From Bacteroidales bacterium UBA4179 (GTDB lineage: Bacteria; Bacteroidota; Bacteroidia; Bacteroidales; Dysgonomonadaceae): a DNA stretch of 25,286 nt. This document shows positions 1 through 8,519 of this stretch, piece by piece. The notes beneath the pieces are model-generated. The model was given only the letters and a program-made list of their open reading frames with translations. It did no database searches and was not told the origin of the DNA. Position numbers and translations under genes: made by a program. The stretch's first letter is position 1, and every line of letters begins with the position of its first letter. The stretch spans positions 1 to 25,286 of the forward strand of contig DFUT01000029.1 of NCBI GenBank assembly GCA_002381125.1, written 5' to 3'.

Positions 1-113
1 CGACCCCAAGATGAGATCTCCATTAATAGGGTGGTTATAGACGATGACCTTGATAGGCTGCAGGTGTAAAGGCGGTAACGTCAAAGCCGAGCAGTACTAA
101 TTACCCGAACGAC
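1..113 (+). rRNA. 23S ribosomal RNA, 3' end (partial)
   Basis: The window opens inside the last part of the large-subunit rRNA. The stretch around positions 30-105 matches the conserved 23S 3' region, including the helix text ending in AGCAGTACTAATTACCCG that is typical of Bacteroidota 23S 3' ends. A 5S gene follows about 110 bases later on the same strand, which is the usual rRNA operon order. The exact 3' end is estimated at about 113, just before a run of T, and could be off by several bases. The spacer to the 5S carries short complementary pieces (GACGGA near 155 and TCCGTC near 205) that may pair as part of a processing stem. Confidence 0.9.
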
Positions 114-225
114 TTTTTTTCCGTGCCGTGTATCGTATCGTGTTTCGGACGGATGAATGCTTTCGCTTTTTTCGAGTATGCTTTTTGTTTCTTTTCTTTT
201 TTGTCCGTCATGTTTTTTAACGAAT

Positions 226-337
<112 letters not shown>

Positions 338-346
338 TTGTTTTAC

Positions 347-397
347 GAAAGCCTTCGAGGAAGTTCCCTTTTTCCTTCGAAGGCTTTTGTTTTTTTT
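347..397 (+). terminator. Rho-independent terminator of the rRNA operon
   Basis: A long inverted repeat follows the 5S gene: AAAGCCTTCGAGGAA (348-362) pairs with TTCCTTCGAAGGCTTT (372-387) with one bulged T. The loop is about 9 bases and is followed by a T tract to about 397. This is a textbook intrinsic terminator. Its arms are partly symmetric but the T tract lies on the plus strand, so it acts on the rRNA transcript. Confidence 0.9.
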
Positions 398-403
398 ATA
401 TGC

Positions 404-576
404 CGCCCGGCTCCCCCTTATGCCTCTTTGTCCCTATTGTCCCTCAATCCCCACTTTTATCGAGGGAATTTTCGGTCCTTGACGAAGTAGGGCCGGTCCC
501 GGTTTATCGCCTCTATTATCCCTATGTCCCTATGTCCCCTACTTTGATCGAGGGGGTTTTCAGGGCTTCCGATATG
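404..576. repeat. Degenerate tandem repeat, about 87-base period, two copies
   Basis: Two imperfect copies lie side by side, at about 404-487 and 490-576. Shared blocks in the same order are CCGG, CCTCT, several TCCCTAT/TGTCCCT units, CCC followed by ACTTT, ATCGAGGG, a TTTTC block and GG..CTT. The offset between matching blocks rises from 86 to 88, so small indels have occurred. A finer 8-base unit (TCCCTATG) is repeated inside the second copy. The second copy overlaps the 3' end of the SGNH hydrolase gene on the other strand and supplies its last 12 or so codons and its stop. The region between 5S and that gene otherwise shows no gene. Confidence 0.7.
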
Positions 577-1238
577 GCAGATTCTACGAGAGGGGCCATA
601 ATGGCATAACCTTCCTTATTGGGATGAACCCCATCTTCTGAAAATTTTTTGGGCAATCCGTTATTTTCGTCTGCCATCGCCGAAAAATAATCGCAATAAA
701 TTGCGTGGTGTTTTTGCGCATATTCTTTTATACGACGGTTGAGCTCCACTATTTTTGGTGCCGGATTCAATCCCGGACGCCACGGATAATCGGCAGCCGG
801 GAGTACCGAACACAACACGACTCGTATACCATGAAATTGAGCCAATTCTGTCATGGAATACAAATTATCTTCGATCATTTCTAAGGTGGAAGGGCCGGTA
901 TTTCCGGCAATATCGTTGGTCCCCGCAAGAATTACAACCACTTTGGGCTGAAGTTTAATGACATCCTGACGAAAACGAATAAGCATTTGTGGCGTTGTTT
1001 GTCCACTAATTCCTCTGTTGATGTAGGGACGGCCGGCAAAAAATTCGGGTACTTCTCGAATCCAACCCTCCGTTATCGAATTTCCCATAAAAACCACACG
1101 ATCTTCATTTTCTTTGGGTAAGCCGATTTTTAAATTTTCCGATTTAAAGCGATTTAGGTTTGCCCAGTCTTGGGCAGCAAGATCTGTTGTGAAACACATC
1201 ATGATCGATACAATAAAAAAAACGGTAAAACGGTTCAT
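522..1238 (-). CDS. Secreted SGNH/GDSL-family hydrolase
   Basis: A 238-residue protein with a signal peptide (about residues 1-22, ending AAQ) followed by a compact SGNH hydrolase domain. Block I is GNSITEG with catalytic Ser54. Block II has the oxyanion Gly in GISGQTT (Gly79). Block III is AGTND with Asn108. Block V is DGVHP with Asp202 and His205. Family members remove acyl or acetyl groups from lipids or polysaccharides; the closest look is the PAF-acetylhydrolase-like group, but the substrate cannot be told from the sequence. The protein is predicted to be exported to the periplasm or beyond. It stands alone, divergent from the efflux operon and convergent with the rRNA operon. The last dozen residues (PSIKVGDIGT region) come from a tandem repeat and are probably not part of the fold. 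Confidence 0.9.
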   Translation of the reverse strand: MNRFTVFFIVSIMMCFTTDLAAQDWANLNRFKSENLKIGLPKENEDRVVFMGNSITEGWIREVPEFFAGRPYINRGISGQTTPQMLIRFRQDVIKLQPKVVVILAGTNDIAGNTGPSTLEMIEDNLYSMTELAQFHGIRVVLCSVLPAADYPWRPGLNPAPKIVELNRRIKEYAQKHHAIYCDYFSAMADENNGLPKKFSEDGVHPNKEGYAIMAPLVESAISEALKTPSIKVGDIGT

Positions 1239-1288
1239 GATTATAATAATTATAAAGGATAAATGATAATAAATAGATGATTCGATTT

Positions 1289-1296
1289 CAAAAGTA
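1289..1296 (-). promoter_or_regulatory. Putative Bacteroidota -7 box for the SGNH hydrolase gene
   Basis: The minus strand reads TACTTTTG here, an exact match to the Bacteroidota TAnnTTTG element, and a transcript from it would have a leader of about 45 bases before the ATG at 1238. No TTG is present at the expected -33 position (ATT stands there instead), so this is only a moderate call. Confidence 0.4.
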
Positions 1297-1421
1297 CATA
1301 TTTTATTTCATTTTATAATTGGAGCATGTTACTATTATTTTAGAAAAAAAAACCTAAAAGTAAAAAGCCTGCTATTGTCGATAGTGAGATAATATCTATT
1401 TTTAGAGAAATTTTCGCATCG

Positions 1422-2516
1422 ATGAACAAAAAAATCAGAATAATTGTCGTCATTTTTATTGTTTTGCTCCTATTGGGGATGATTTTTTTCCCAAAAATCA
1501 AGGCTTTATTTATCACGTCCGATGCCGATATGTTGCAGGAAGGGCCGAGCAGGGGACAGCAGGAGCTGGTTGTAAATGCTACTGTTTTGCGTCCGCAGAC
1601 ATTGCAGAATATGTTTCGTACAAAAGGTGTGTTGTTGCCCGACGAGGAGGTGGATCTTACTTTTGAAACCTCGGGGAAAATTACCGATATCTATTTCGAA
1701 GAAGGTTCTTACGTTGAAAAAGGGACCTTGCTGGCAAAAGTAAACGACGAGCCTTTGCTGGCAGAACTCAAAAAACTCGAAGCTAGATTACCGCTGGCAG
1801 AGGCACGGGTTTACAGGCAGCGAACACTTTTGGAAAAAGATGCCGTGAGCCAAGAAACATATCAAACCGTGATCACTGAATTGGAAACGCTTAAAGCCGA
1901 TATCGAGCTAACAAAGGCAAGGATTGCACAAACGGAGCTGAAAGCCCCTTTCAACGGCATTATCGGATTGAGATCTGTCAGCGAAGGAGCGTATGCTTCG
2001 CCGTCGGTAGTGGTGGCAAAACTGACAAAAATATCGCCTTTGAAAGTTGAATTTTCGGTGAACGAAAGTCAGGCAAACGAAATTAAACCGGGTGTACCTC
2101 TTGTATTTAAAGTGGAAAACGATTTAAACACGTATTCGGCTTCGGTATATGCCGTTGAATCTCAGTTGGATGAAAAAACGTTCTCGCTAAAAGCCAGGGC
2201 TCTTTATCCCAATGTCGACGGAAAAATCAAACCCGGCCGGTCGGCAACCATCGAAATCGAATTGAGCCGAATTCACAACGCCATCGTGATTCCTGCTATT
2301 GCCGCCATTGCAGAAATGGGTAGGGATATTGCCTATATTTATGACAACGGAAAAGCTAAACGCGTAACCATAGCCAAAGGATTGCGGACGGCTTCGTCGG
2401 TACAGATAGTGGAAGGTTTGAGTGCGGGGGATACGTTGCTGGTAAGCGGTGTGATGCAGTTGAGAGACGGTATGCCTGTCAAAATCGAAAAAATAGTTCC
2501 CAATACGGCAGATTGA
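1422..2516 (+). CDS. RND efflux periplasmic adaptor subunit (membrane fusion protein)
   Basis: A 364-residue adaptor that bridges an RND pump and an outer-membrane channel. A single N-terminal membrane anchor (about residues 5-24) is followed by a periplasmic body. The two half-lipoyl segments lie at about 76-112 (FETSGKITDI, then GTLLAKV) and 168-205 (ELKAPFNGIIG). They are separated by a short helical hairpin, and beta-barrel and membrane-proximal domains follow. There is no lipoprotein Cys, so anchoring is by the N-terminal helix. It is the first gene of a three-gene operon, ending 4 bases before the pump gene. A weak promoter candidate lies at 1397-1404 (TATTTTTA with a TTG 19 bases upstream). 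No regulator gene is adjacent. The exported substrate cannot be predicted. Confidence 0.93.
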   Translation: MNKKIRIIVVIFIVLLLLGMIFFPKIKALFITSDADMLQEGPSRGQQELVVNATVLRPQTLQNMFRTKGVLLPDEEVDLTFETSGKITDIYFEEGSYVEKGTLLAKVNDEPLLAELKKLEARLPLAEARVYRQRTLLEKDAVSQETYQTVITELETLKADIELTKARIAQTELKAPFNGIIGLRSVSEGAYASPSVVVAKLTKISPLKVEFSVNESQANEIKPGVPLVFKVENDLNTYSASVYAVESQLDEKTFSLKARALYPNVDGKIKPGRSATIEIELSRIHNAIVIPAIAAIAEMGRDIAYIYDNGKAKRVTIAKGLRTASSVQIVEGLSAGDTLLVSGVMQLRDGMPVKIEKIVPNTAD

Positions 2517-2520
2517 TACA

Positions 2521-5500
2521 ATGAATATTTCGGAATTAACCATAAAGCGTCCTGTACTTGCCACAGTTTTGGTTTTGGTCATCGTGCTGTTTGGAATAAT
2601 CGGCTATTTGAGTCTCCCGGTACGTGAATATCCCAATGTCGATAACCCTATCATTACCGTGAGGGTCAACTATCCGGGAGCCAATGCCGAGGTTATCGAA
2701 AATCAGATTACCGAACCGTTGGAGCAAAACATCAACGGTATACCCGGCATTCGGTCGCTCACCAGCCAGAGTAGTCAGGGGTCTTGCCGCATCACTGTTG
2801 AATTTGAACTGGATGTCGATTTGGAAACAGCGGCAAACGATGTGCGCGACAAGGTGTCGCGTGCGCAACGTTATTTGCCCCGAGATGTAGATCCCCCCAC
2901 GGTTTCGAAAGCCGATGCCGATGCTTCGCCCATTATGCAGATTACCGTTCAGAGCCCTATCCGGTCATTGCTCGAAATAAGCGAGATTGCCGAGCTTACG
3001 GTAAAAGAACAGCTGCAAACCATTTCCAACGTAAGTGCGGTAGATATTTGGGGAGAAAACCGCTATGCCATGCGTCTATGGCTCGACCCCATGAAAATGG
3101 CGGCCTATGGTGTAACGCCTCTCGAAGTGAAAAATGCATTGGACAAAGAAAATATAGAATTGCCTGCCGGAAGCGTGGAAGGCGATCTGATCGAGTTGTC
3201 CATTCGTACGTTGGGGCTGATGAAGACGCCCGAAGAATTCAATAATCTGATTCTTAAAGAAGAAGACAAACGCATTGTACGTTTCAAAGATATCGGTTTT
3301 GCCGAAATCGATACCGAGAATCGCAAAAACATTCTTCGTCGTAACGGTGTTCCGATGGTGAATGTTGTTGTTGTTCCCCAACCCGGATCGAATCAAGTAG
3401 AAATAGCCGACAATGTATACGAACGACTGAAAACCATGCAGAAAGATTTGCCCGACGATGTGAAGCTCGATGTGGTGTATGACAGTACGAAATTTGTGCG
3501 TGCTTCCATCAAAGAAGTGCAAGATACCATTGTTATTGCTTTTTTGCTGGTAGTGTTCATCATTTTCGTTTTTTTGCGCGAGTGGCGTGTGACAATGATT
3601 CCTACGGTTGTGATCCCGATATCGTTGGTGGGAGCATTCTTCGTGATGTTTATAGCGGGATTTTCGATCAATGTGCTTTCCATGCTTGCCGTGGTGCTTT
3701 CTGTGGGATTGGTAGTGGATGATGCCATTGTGGTAACCGAAAATATTTACAGAAAAATAGAACAGGGAATGGAGCCCCGTCAAGCGGCAATAGAAGGATC
3801 CAAAGAAATCTTTTTTGCCATTATTTCCACAACCATAACATTGGTGTCTGTTTTTTTCCCTATTGTTTTTATGCAAGGGATGAGCGGTCGGCTTTTCAGG
3901 GAATTCAGTTTGGTGATTTCGGGTGCTGTAATTATTTCTTCTTTCGTGGCATTGACGTTTACGCCGATGTTGTCGAGTAAAATTTTGAAAAAAAGAGAGA
4001 AGCATAACACATTATATCGAAAGACAGAGCCTTTTTTCGAAAGGGTCAATACAGGCTACGAAAAGCTCCTGCAAGCATTTCTTCGACATAAAAGTGCCGT
4101 TTTCCCCATTATTGCCGTTATGGCGTTGTTGATTGTTATATTGTGGAAAACCATTCCTTCGGAACTGGCACCCCTTGAAGATCGTTCGCAAGTTACCGTA
4201 AGAACAACGGCTCCCGAAGGGGCAACCTTTGAATATGTGCGAGATTACACTTCTAAAATTTCATACATTGTGGATTCTGTTGTCCCCGAACGCGAGTCGA
4301 ATATTACACGTGTGTCGGGATCGTCGGGAAATATAAATGTTATTTTGCCCGATATAAAGGAGCGGAAACGCAGTCAGATGGAAATAGCCGATGCACTGTC
4401 GGATGCCGTTCGAAACGAAACGGAAGGCAGGTCGTTTGTGCAGCAGCAATCTACTTTTGGAGGCCGCCGAGGCGGCATGCCGGTACAGTATGTTTTACAG
4501 GCGACCAATATCGATAAACTGCGCGAGTTTATCCCTCCGTTTATGGAAAAAGTAGAACAAAGTCGTGTTTTTCGTATGTCGGATGTTAATTTGAAATTCA
4601 CCAGGCCCGAGATTCAACTTCATATCGACCGAGACAAAGCGGCATTGTTGGGGGTAAGTACCCGCGATATCGGGCAAACCCTCCAATATGCCCTCAGTGG
4701 TCAGCGAATGGGGTATTTTTATATGAACGGAAAACAGTATCAAATCTTGGGAGAGATCAATCGTCAACAGCGCAATACTCCTCTCGATCTCAAATCGGTT
4801 TACATCAAAAATGCTGCCGGGAATATGATTCAAATGGATAATCTGGTGAAGTTGGAAGAATCGGTGGCTCCACCGCAGTTGTATCGTTATAATCGTTTCA
4901 GTTCGGCAACCGTTTCGTCGGCTTTGTCTCCGGGTTATACTATTGGCGATGGCATCGACGAGATGAACCGGATTGCGAGTGAAGTACTCGATGAAACGTT
5001 TCGCACGGCATTGAGTGGCGAGTCGAAGGAGTATACCGAAAGTTCGTCGAGTTTGATGATCGCTTTCGGATTGGCCATTGTATTGATCTTTTTGGTTCTT
5101 TCGGCCCAATTTGAAAGTTTTAAAGATCCGTTCATCATTATGTTTTCGGTACCTCTGGCCGTAGGGGGTGCTTTGGTTTTTATGTATTTTGCAAATGTTA
5201 CGATGAATATTTTCAGTCAGATTGGAATTATTATGCTTATCGGGTTAGTCGCCAAGAACGGTATTCTTATCGTGGAATTTGCCAATCAGCGACAAGACCA
5301 CGGCATACCTAAGTTTGAATCTGTACTTGGCGCGTCGGTTCAACGTTTGCGGCCTATTCTGATGACAAGTTTCACTACCATTCTCGGTATGCTGCCTTTG
5401 GTGTTTGCCGGAGGAGAAGGTGCCAACGGACGTATCGCAATGGGAATAGCCGTGGTGGGAGGAATGTTGGTATCGACATTATTGACGTTGTTGGTAGTTC

Positions 5501-5565
5501 CCGCAATGTATATGTATTTGGCAACCGACAGAAATGCGAAAAAACAAAAAGATAAGGAGGCTTAA
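2521..5565 (+). CDS. RND efflux pump, inner-membrane subunit (AcrB/HAE1-like)
   Basis: A 1014-residue proton-driven transporter of the AcrB/MexB type. It starts with the typical cytoplasmic leader and first helix (ISELTIKRPV, then a hydrophobic run), followed by a large periplasmic loop, a block of membrane helices, a second periplasmic loop and a final helix block. The proton-relay residues are present: Asp400-Asp401 in the VGLVVDDAIVV helix, and Lys912 in LVAKNGILIVEF, matching AcrB D407/D408 and K940. The length is slightly below AcrB's 1049. It lies 4 bases after the adaptor gene and 3 bases before the outer-membrane channel gene, so the three are almost certainly co-transcribed. The sequence fits the HAE1 (organic compound, multidrug) group better than the heavy-metal CzcA group, but the substrate is not determined. 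Confidence 0.95.
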   Translation: MNISELTIKRPVLATVLVLVIVLFGIIGYLSLPVREYPNVDNPIITVRVNYPGANAEVIENQITEPLEQNINGIPGIRSLTSQSSQGSCRITVEFELDVDLETAANDVRDKVSRAQRYLPRDVDPPTVSKADADASPIMQITVQSPIRSLLEISEIAELTVKEQLQTISNVSAVDIWGENRYAMRLWLDPMKMAAYGVTPLEVKNALDKENIELPAGSVEGDLIELSIRTLGLMKTPEEFNNLILKEEDKRIVRFKDIGFAEIDTENRKNILRRNGVPMVNVVVVPQPGSNQVEIADNVYERLKTMQKDLPDDVKLDVVYDSTKFVRASIKEVQDTIVIAFLLVVFIIFVFLREWRVTMIPTVVIPISLVGAFFVMFIAGFSINVLSMLAVVLSVGLVVDDAIVVTENIYRKIEQGMEPRQAAIEGSKEIFFAIISTTITLVSVFFPIVFMQGMSGRLFREFSLVISGAVIISSFVALTFTPMLSSKILKKREKHNTLYRKTEPFFERVNTGYEKLLQAFLRHKSAVFPIIAVMALLIVILWKTIPSELAPLEDRSQVTVRTTAPEGATFEYVRDYTSKISYIVDSVVPERESNITRVSGSSGNINVILPDIKERKRSQMEIADALSDAVRNETEGRSFVQQQSTFGGRRGGMPVQYVLQATNIDKLREFIPPFMEKVEQSRVFRMSDVNLKFTRPEIQLHIDRDKAALLGVSTRDIGQTLQYALSGQRMGYFYMNGKQYQILGEINRQQRNTPLDLKSVYIKNAAGNMIQMDNLVKLEESVAPPQLYRYNRFSSATVSSALSPGYTIGDGIDEMNRIASEVLDETFRTALSGESKEYTESSSSLMIAFGLAIVLIFLVLSAQFESFKDPFIIMFSVPLAVGGALVFMYFANVTMNIFSQIGIIMLIGLVAKNGILIVEFANQRQDHGIPKFESVLGASVQRLRPILMTSFTTILGMLPLVFAGGEGANGRIAMGIAVVGGMLVSTLLTLLVVPAMYMYLATDRNAKKQKDKEA

Positions 5566-5568
5566 AGT

Positions 5569-6897
5569 ATGAATGGGATACGATCTTTTTCGCTCATGTT
5601 GTTTCTTCTTTTCTTTCCCTTGTTGTTGGAAGCTCAACACGTGTTGGATCTGCAGGAGTGTTTGCAAATCGGCTTGAGAAACAATTACGATTTAAGAATT
5701 ATTCGTAACGAGGAACAGATCTCTGCCAACAACCTCACGCTTGGCAATGCGGGGTTTCTTCCGACAATTGGTTTGAATGGGGGATATAATTTCAGGGAAA
5801 GCAATTCCGATCAGTTTCCCGAGGAAAACGGAGAAACGTTGAAAACTCGCGGCTCCTCAACGCAAATGCTGGACGCCGGAATAAATTTGAATCAGCCACT
5901 TTTTGAGGGATTCAAGGTTCAAACCAATTATAAAAGGCTAAATGAGCTTAAAACCATTGGTGAATTGAACACACGCCTTGAAGTGGAAAATTTTATAGCC
6001 AATCTTGCGGCTGAATATTTTAATTACGTTCAACAGAATATCCGCCTCAATAATCTGAAATACACGGTTCAGTTGTCGGAAGAACGTTTACGCATAGTGG
6101 AAGCCCGATATCAGATCGGTTCGCTTTCGCGACTCGATTTTCAGCAGGCAAAAGTGGATTTCAATGCCGATAGTTCTTTACTGATTCAGCAATATGAAGT
6201 ATTGAATGCTTCGCGCATCAAATTGAATGAATTGATGGGTGTTGAGAATGTTGAACAACCCTTTGTGACAGAGGATACGCTCATTTATTTCAATGCAGAT
6301 TTGTCGAAGGATAAATTGTACGAAAGCATGTTGTCTGAAAATACCTTGCTGAAGCTTGTGGAGAAAGATAAAGTATTGAGCGAACTCGATCTTAAAACGC
6401 TTCAAAGTCAAAATTATCCCTACCTGAAACTGAATGCCGAATATGGGTTTACTCATTATGACTACAATACCGGTACAATCGACAAACAACGAAATTGGGG
6501 TCCTGTGGTAGGGGTGACATTGGGATTCAATGTTTTTAACGGCTTTAATCGGAAACGGGAGCAGAAAAATGCCCGGATAGCTATAGAAAACCGGCAATTG
6601 GCAATCGAAAAGCAAAAATTATCGTTGAAAAGCAATTTTGCAAATATGTGGATGGCCTATCAAAACAACATAGAACTGACCAAATTGGAATACGAGAGTT
6701 TGGAAAATGCACGAATCAATTACGAGATTGCCATCGATAGGTATAAATTGGGGGATCTTTCCGGCTTGGAACTTCGCGAAGCACAGAATAGCTTGCTAGA
6801 GGCCGGGCAAAGGCTCGTAAGTGCTCAATATCGCACCAAACTTTACGAAATATCGCTATTGCAGATCAGCGGGAAAATCGAAAAGTATTTGCAATAA
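5569..6897 (+). CDS. TolC-family outer-membrane efflux protein
   Basis: A 442-residue outer-membrane channel component. It has a signal peptide (about residues 1-22, ending EAQ). Two TolC/OEP repeats follow, each with long amphipathic helices and short beta segments. The conserved pattern near the end of each repeat is visible as RYQIGSLSRLDFQQAK in the first half and RYKLGDLSGLELREAQ in the second. The protein is expected to trimerise and dock to the adaptor to form an exit duct. It is the last gene of the efflux operon, beginning 3 bases after the pump stop codon. A Shine-Dalgarno-like AAGGAGG lies at the end of the pump gene, about 9 bases before the ATG. No clear terminator hairpin follows; the next promoter is about 75 bases on. 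Confidence 0.93.
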   Translation: MNGIRSFSLMLFLLFFPLLLEAQHVLDLQECLQIGLRNNYDLRIIRNEEQISANNLTLGNAGFLPTIGLNGGYNFRESNSDQFPEENGETLKTRGSSTQMLDAGINLNQPLFEGFKVQTNYKRLNELKTIGELNTRLEVENFIANLAAEYFNYVQQNIRLNNLKYTVQLSEERLRIVEARYQIGSLSRLDFQQAKVDFNADSSLLIQQYEVLNASRIKLNELMGVENVEQPFVTEDTLIYFNADLSKDKLYESMLSENTLLKLVEKDKVLSELDLKTLQSQNYPYLKLNAEYGFTHYDYNTGTIDKQRNWGPVVGVTLGFNVFNGFNRKREQKNARIAIENRQLAIEKQKLSLKSNFANMWMAYQNNIELTKLEYESLENARINYEIAIDRYKLGDLSGLELREAQNSLLEAGQRLVSAQYRTKLYEISLLQISGKIEKYLQ

Positions 6898-6970
6898 ATA
6901 ACGGTTGGGGTTTTTATTTTAATTGTTTTTACATTTTACATTTCAAATCAGGTAAAATTAAGAAGAATTA

Positions 6971-7002
6971 TTGTTATTTTGTTTTATTGTTTTATACCTT
7001 TG
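6971..7002 (+). promoter_or_regulatory. Promoter of the V-type ATPase operon
   Basis: TTG (6971-6973), a 21-base spacer, then TACCTTTG (6995-7002) match the Bacteroidota housekeeping sigma promoter (TTG at -33, TAnnTTTG at -7). The leader would be about 35 bases to the atpE start at 7045. A 7-base inverted repeat, ATTTTAC (6933-6939) and GTAAAAT (6952-6958), lies just upstream. The same spacing is seen in front of the tRNA-Gly gene at 15676-15707. Confidence 0.65.
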
Positions 7003-7044
7003 TCGATAGCATAAGTTATCCCATTAAAAATAAATCTCGTATAT

Positions 7045-7632
7045 ATGGATAAAATTCAGGAACTTACCTCTAAACTTTATTCCGAAGGAATAGAAAAGGG
7101 AAAAGAAGAAGCCGAAAAAATCATCAACGAAGCCAAGGCCTTAAGCAATCGGATTATTGAAGACGCAAAAAATAAAGCGCGGGAAATTGTTGCGGCGGCC
7201 GAAAAAGAAGCAAAAGAGTTAAAAAGCAATACCGAAGCCGAATTAAAACTTTATGCTTCACAAGCCATCGAGGCATTGAAAACGGAAATTGTCAATCTTG
7301 TTACGGATAAATTGGCCAAATCCAATGTAAAAGCTGCGTTTGAAGACAAAGAGTTTATGCAGAAAGTTATTTTGGAGTTGGTGAAAAATTGGGCAAGAGA
7401 CGAAAAGCTCGTTATCGGTGTTGAAAATGCCGAAGAATTGAAAAACTATATTGCCGCAAACGCAAAAGGTTTATTGGAAAAAGGACTAAAAATTGAGTCG
7501 GTAAGCGGGATAAAAACCGGTTTTATTCTTGCCCCCGAAGACAGTACATATAAAGTAAAATTCGGAGAAGAGGAGTTTGTCGAATATTTCAAAGAATTTC
7601 TGCGTCCACAGATACGGGAACTTTTGTTCTGA
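7045..7632 (+). CDS. atpE: V-type ATPase subunit E (peripheral stalk)
   Basis: A 195-residue hydrophilic protein. Its first 85 residues or so are rich in Lys, Glu and Ala and read as one long helix (EGIEKGKEEAEKIINEAKA), the usual form of the V/A-type E subunit. A small globular C-terminal half follows. E forms the peripheral stalk that holds the A3B3 head still against rotation. It is the first gene of the operon; 18 bases separate it from the DUF2764 gene. No separate subunit G/H partner gene is seen in the cluster. Assignment rests on the position before A, B, D, I and K and on the coiled-coil pattern, since this family varies a lot in sequence. Confidence 0.85.
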   Translation: MDKIQELTSKLYSEGIEKGKEEAEKIINEAKALSNRIIEDAKNKAREIVAAAEKEAKELKSNTEAELKLYASQAIEALKTEIVNLVTDKLAKSNVKAAFEDKEFMQKVILELVKNWARDEKLVIGVENAEELKNYIAANAKGLLEKGLKIESVSGIKTGFILAPEDSTYKVKFGEEEFVEYFKEFLRPQIRELLF

Positions 7633-7650
7633 CAAAAGAAAGACAATCGT

Positions 7651-8496
7651 ATGGCTGAAAATCAATATTACTGTTTTGTTGCCGGACTGCCTGATATTTT
7701 TTTCGATTCCACGAAACTTCCGTTTACGGTAGACGAGTTCGGGGAAATGTTGGAAGAGGTGCTGGCTAATGAAGATAAAAAGCTGGTCGATAAGTATTTC
7801 CTGAAGTACGACAACGAAAATCTCCTTGCCTTTTTAAAAAATAAGAATGCCGAGCTCAACAAGAAAGGGAAAATCTCTTCGGAAGAGATTAAAGAGACCA
7901 TCGATTCGATAGAAGTCGATTTTCCCATTCAAAATCCGGAAATTCCACCCTATTTTGAGGGTTATATTCGTTTGTGGCTCGATGAGAGCGCGCATGACGA
8001 GAATAAACTGTGGGAAGATCTCATGTCGGAATTTTATATGGATTATGGACGGGAGTCGAAAAACAAGCTCGTTTCCGGGTGGTTTGAGTTGAACCTGAAT
8101 ATCGGCAATATCTTGGCAGCCATTTACTGTAAGAAATACGGGTTGGATGTCAATACTGTAATTGTGGGGAATAATGAAGTGGCACGACTCATTCGTGAAA
8201 ACCCGAATGTGCGGGATTTCGGTTTGAGCCGCGAGCTCGAATATTTTGATACGCTCCAACGTATAGCAGAAGAGACGGACATTTATGAACGAGAACGCAA
8301 AATCGATAGGCTTCGCTGGGATTGGCTCGACGAGAATACCGTATTCGATTATTTCAATATCGATTTTATATTTGCTTATTTATGTAAGCTGAATATTTTG
8401 GAGAGGTGGGTTAATTTGAATGCCGAAGAAGGTGAACGTATTTTTCGCCAATTAATTGCCGATTTAAAGAGTGATGTATCGGTAAGCAACGAGTAA
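7651..8496 (+). CDS. DUF2764 protein, probable V-ATPase subunit C-like component
   Basis: A 281-residue soluble protein beginning MAENQYYCFVAGLPD, which fits the DUF2764 family. Genes of this family sit between E and A in V-type ATPase operons of Bacteroidota, Chlamydia and spirochaetes. It has no signal peptide or membrane helix. The sequence is acidic and largely helical, with a conserved aromatic N-terminus. The position is the one held by subunit C (the d-type subunit that links the rotor axle to the K ring) in classical A/V operons. It may therefore replace C, but that is inference from position and fold type, not from a motif I can show. It lies 18 bases after atpE and 23 before atpA, in the same operon. 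Confidence 0.8.
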   Translation: MAENQYYCFVAGLPDIFFDSTKLPFTVDEFGEMLEEVLANEDKKLVDKYFLKYDNENLLAFLKNKNAELNKKGKISSEEIKETIDSIEVDFPIQNPEIPPYFEGYIRLWLDESAHDENKLWEDLMSEFYMDYGRESKNKLVSGWFELNLNIGNILAAIYCKKYGLDVNTVIVGNNEVARLIRENPNVRDFGLSRELEYFDTLQRIAEETDIYERERKIDRLRWDWLDENTVFDYFNIDFIFAYLCKLNILERWVNLNAEEGERIFRQLIADLKSDVSVSNE

Positions 8497-8519
8497 GAAA
8501 TATAGAAAGTAAACAAAAT

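Noticed and set aside
3076..4005. Long open frame (309 codons) antisense to the RND pump gene
   Set aside because: Its product is rich in His, Asn and Arg with no recognisable domain, and the plus-strand pump gene is fully conserved through it. It is a by-product of the codon use of the pump gene.
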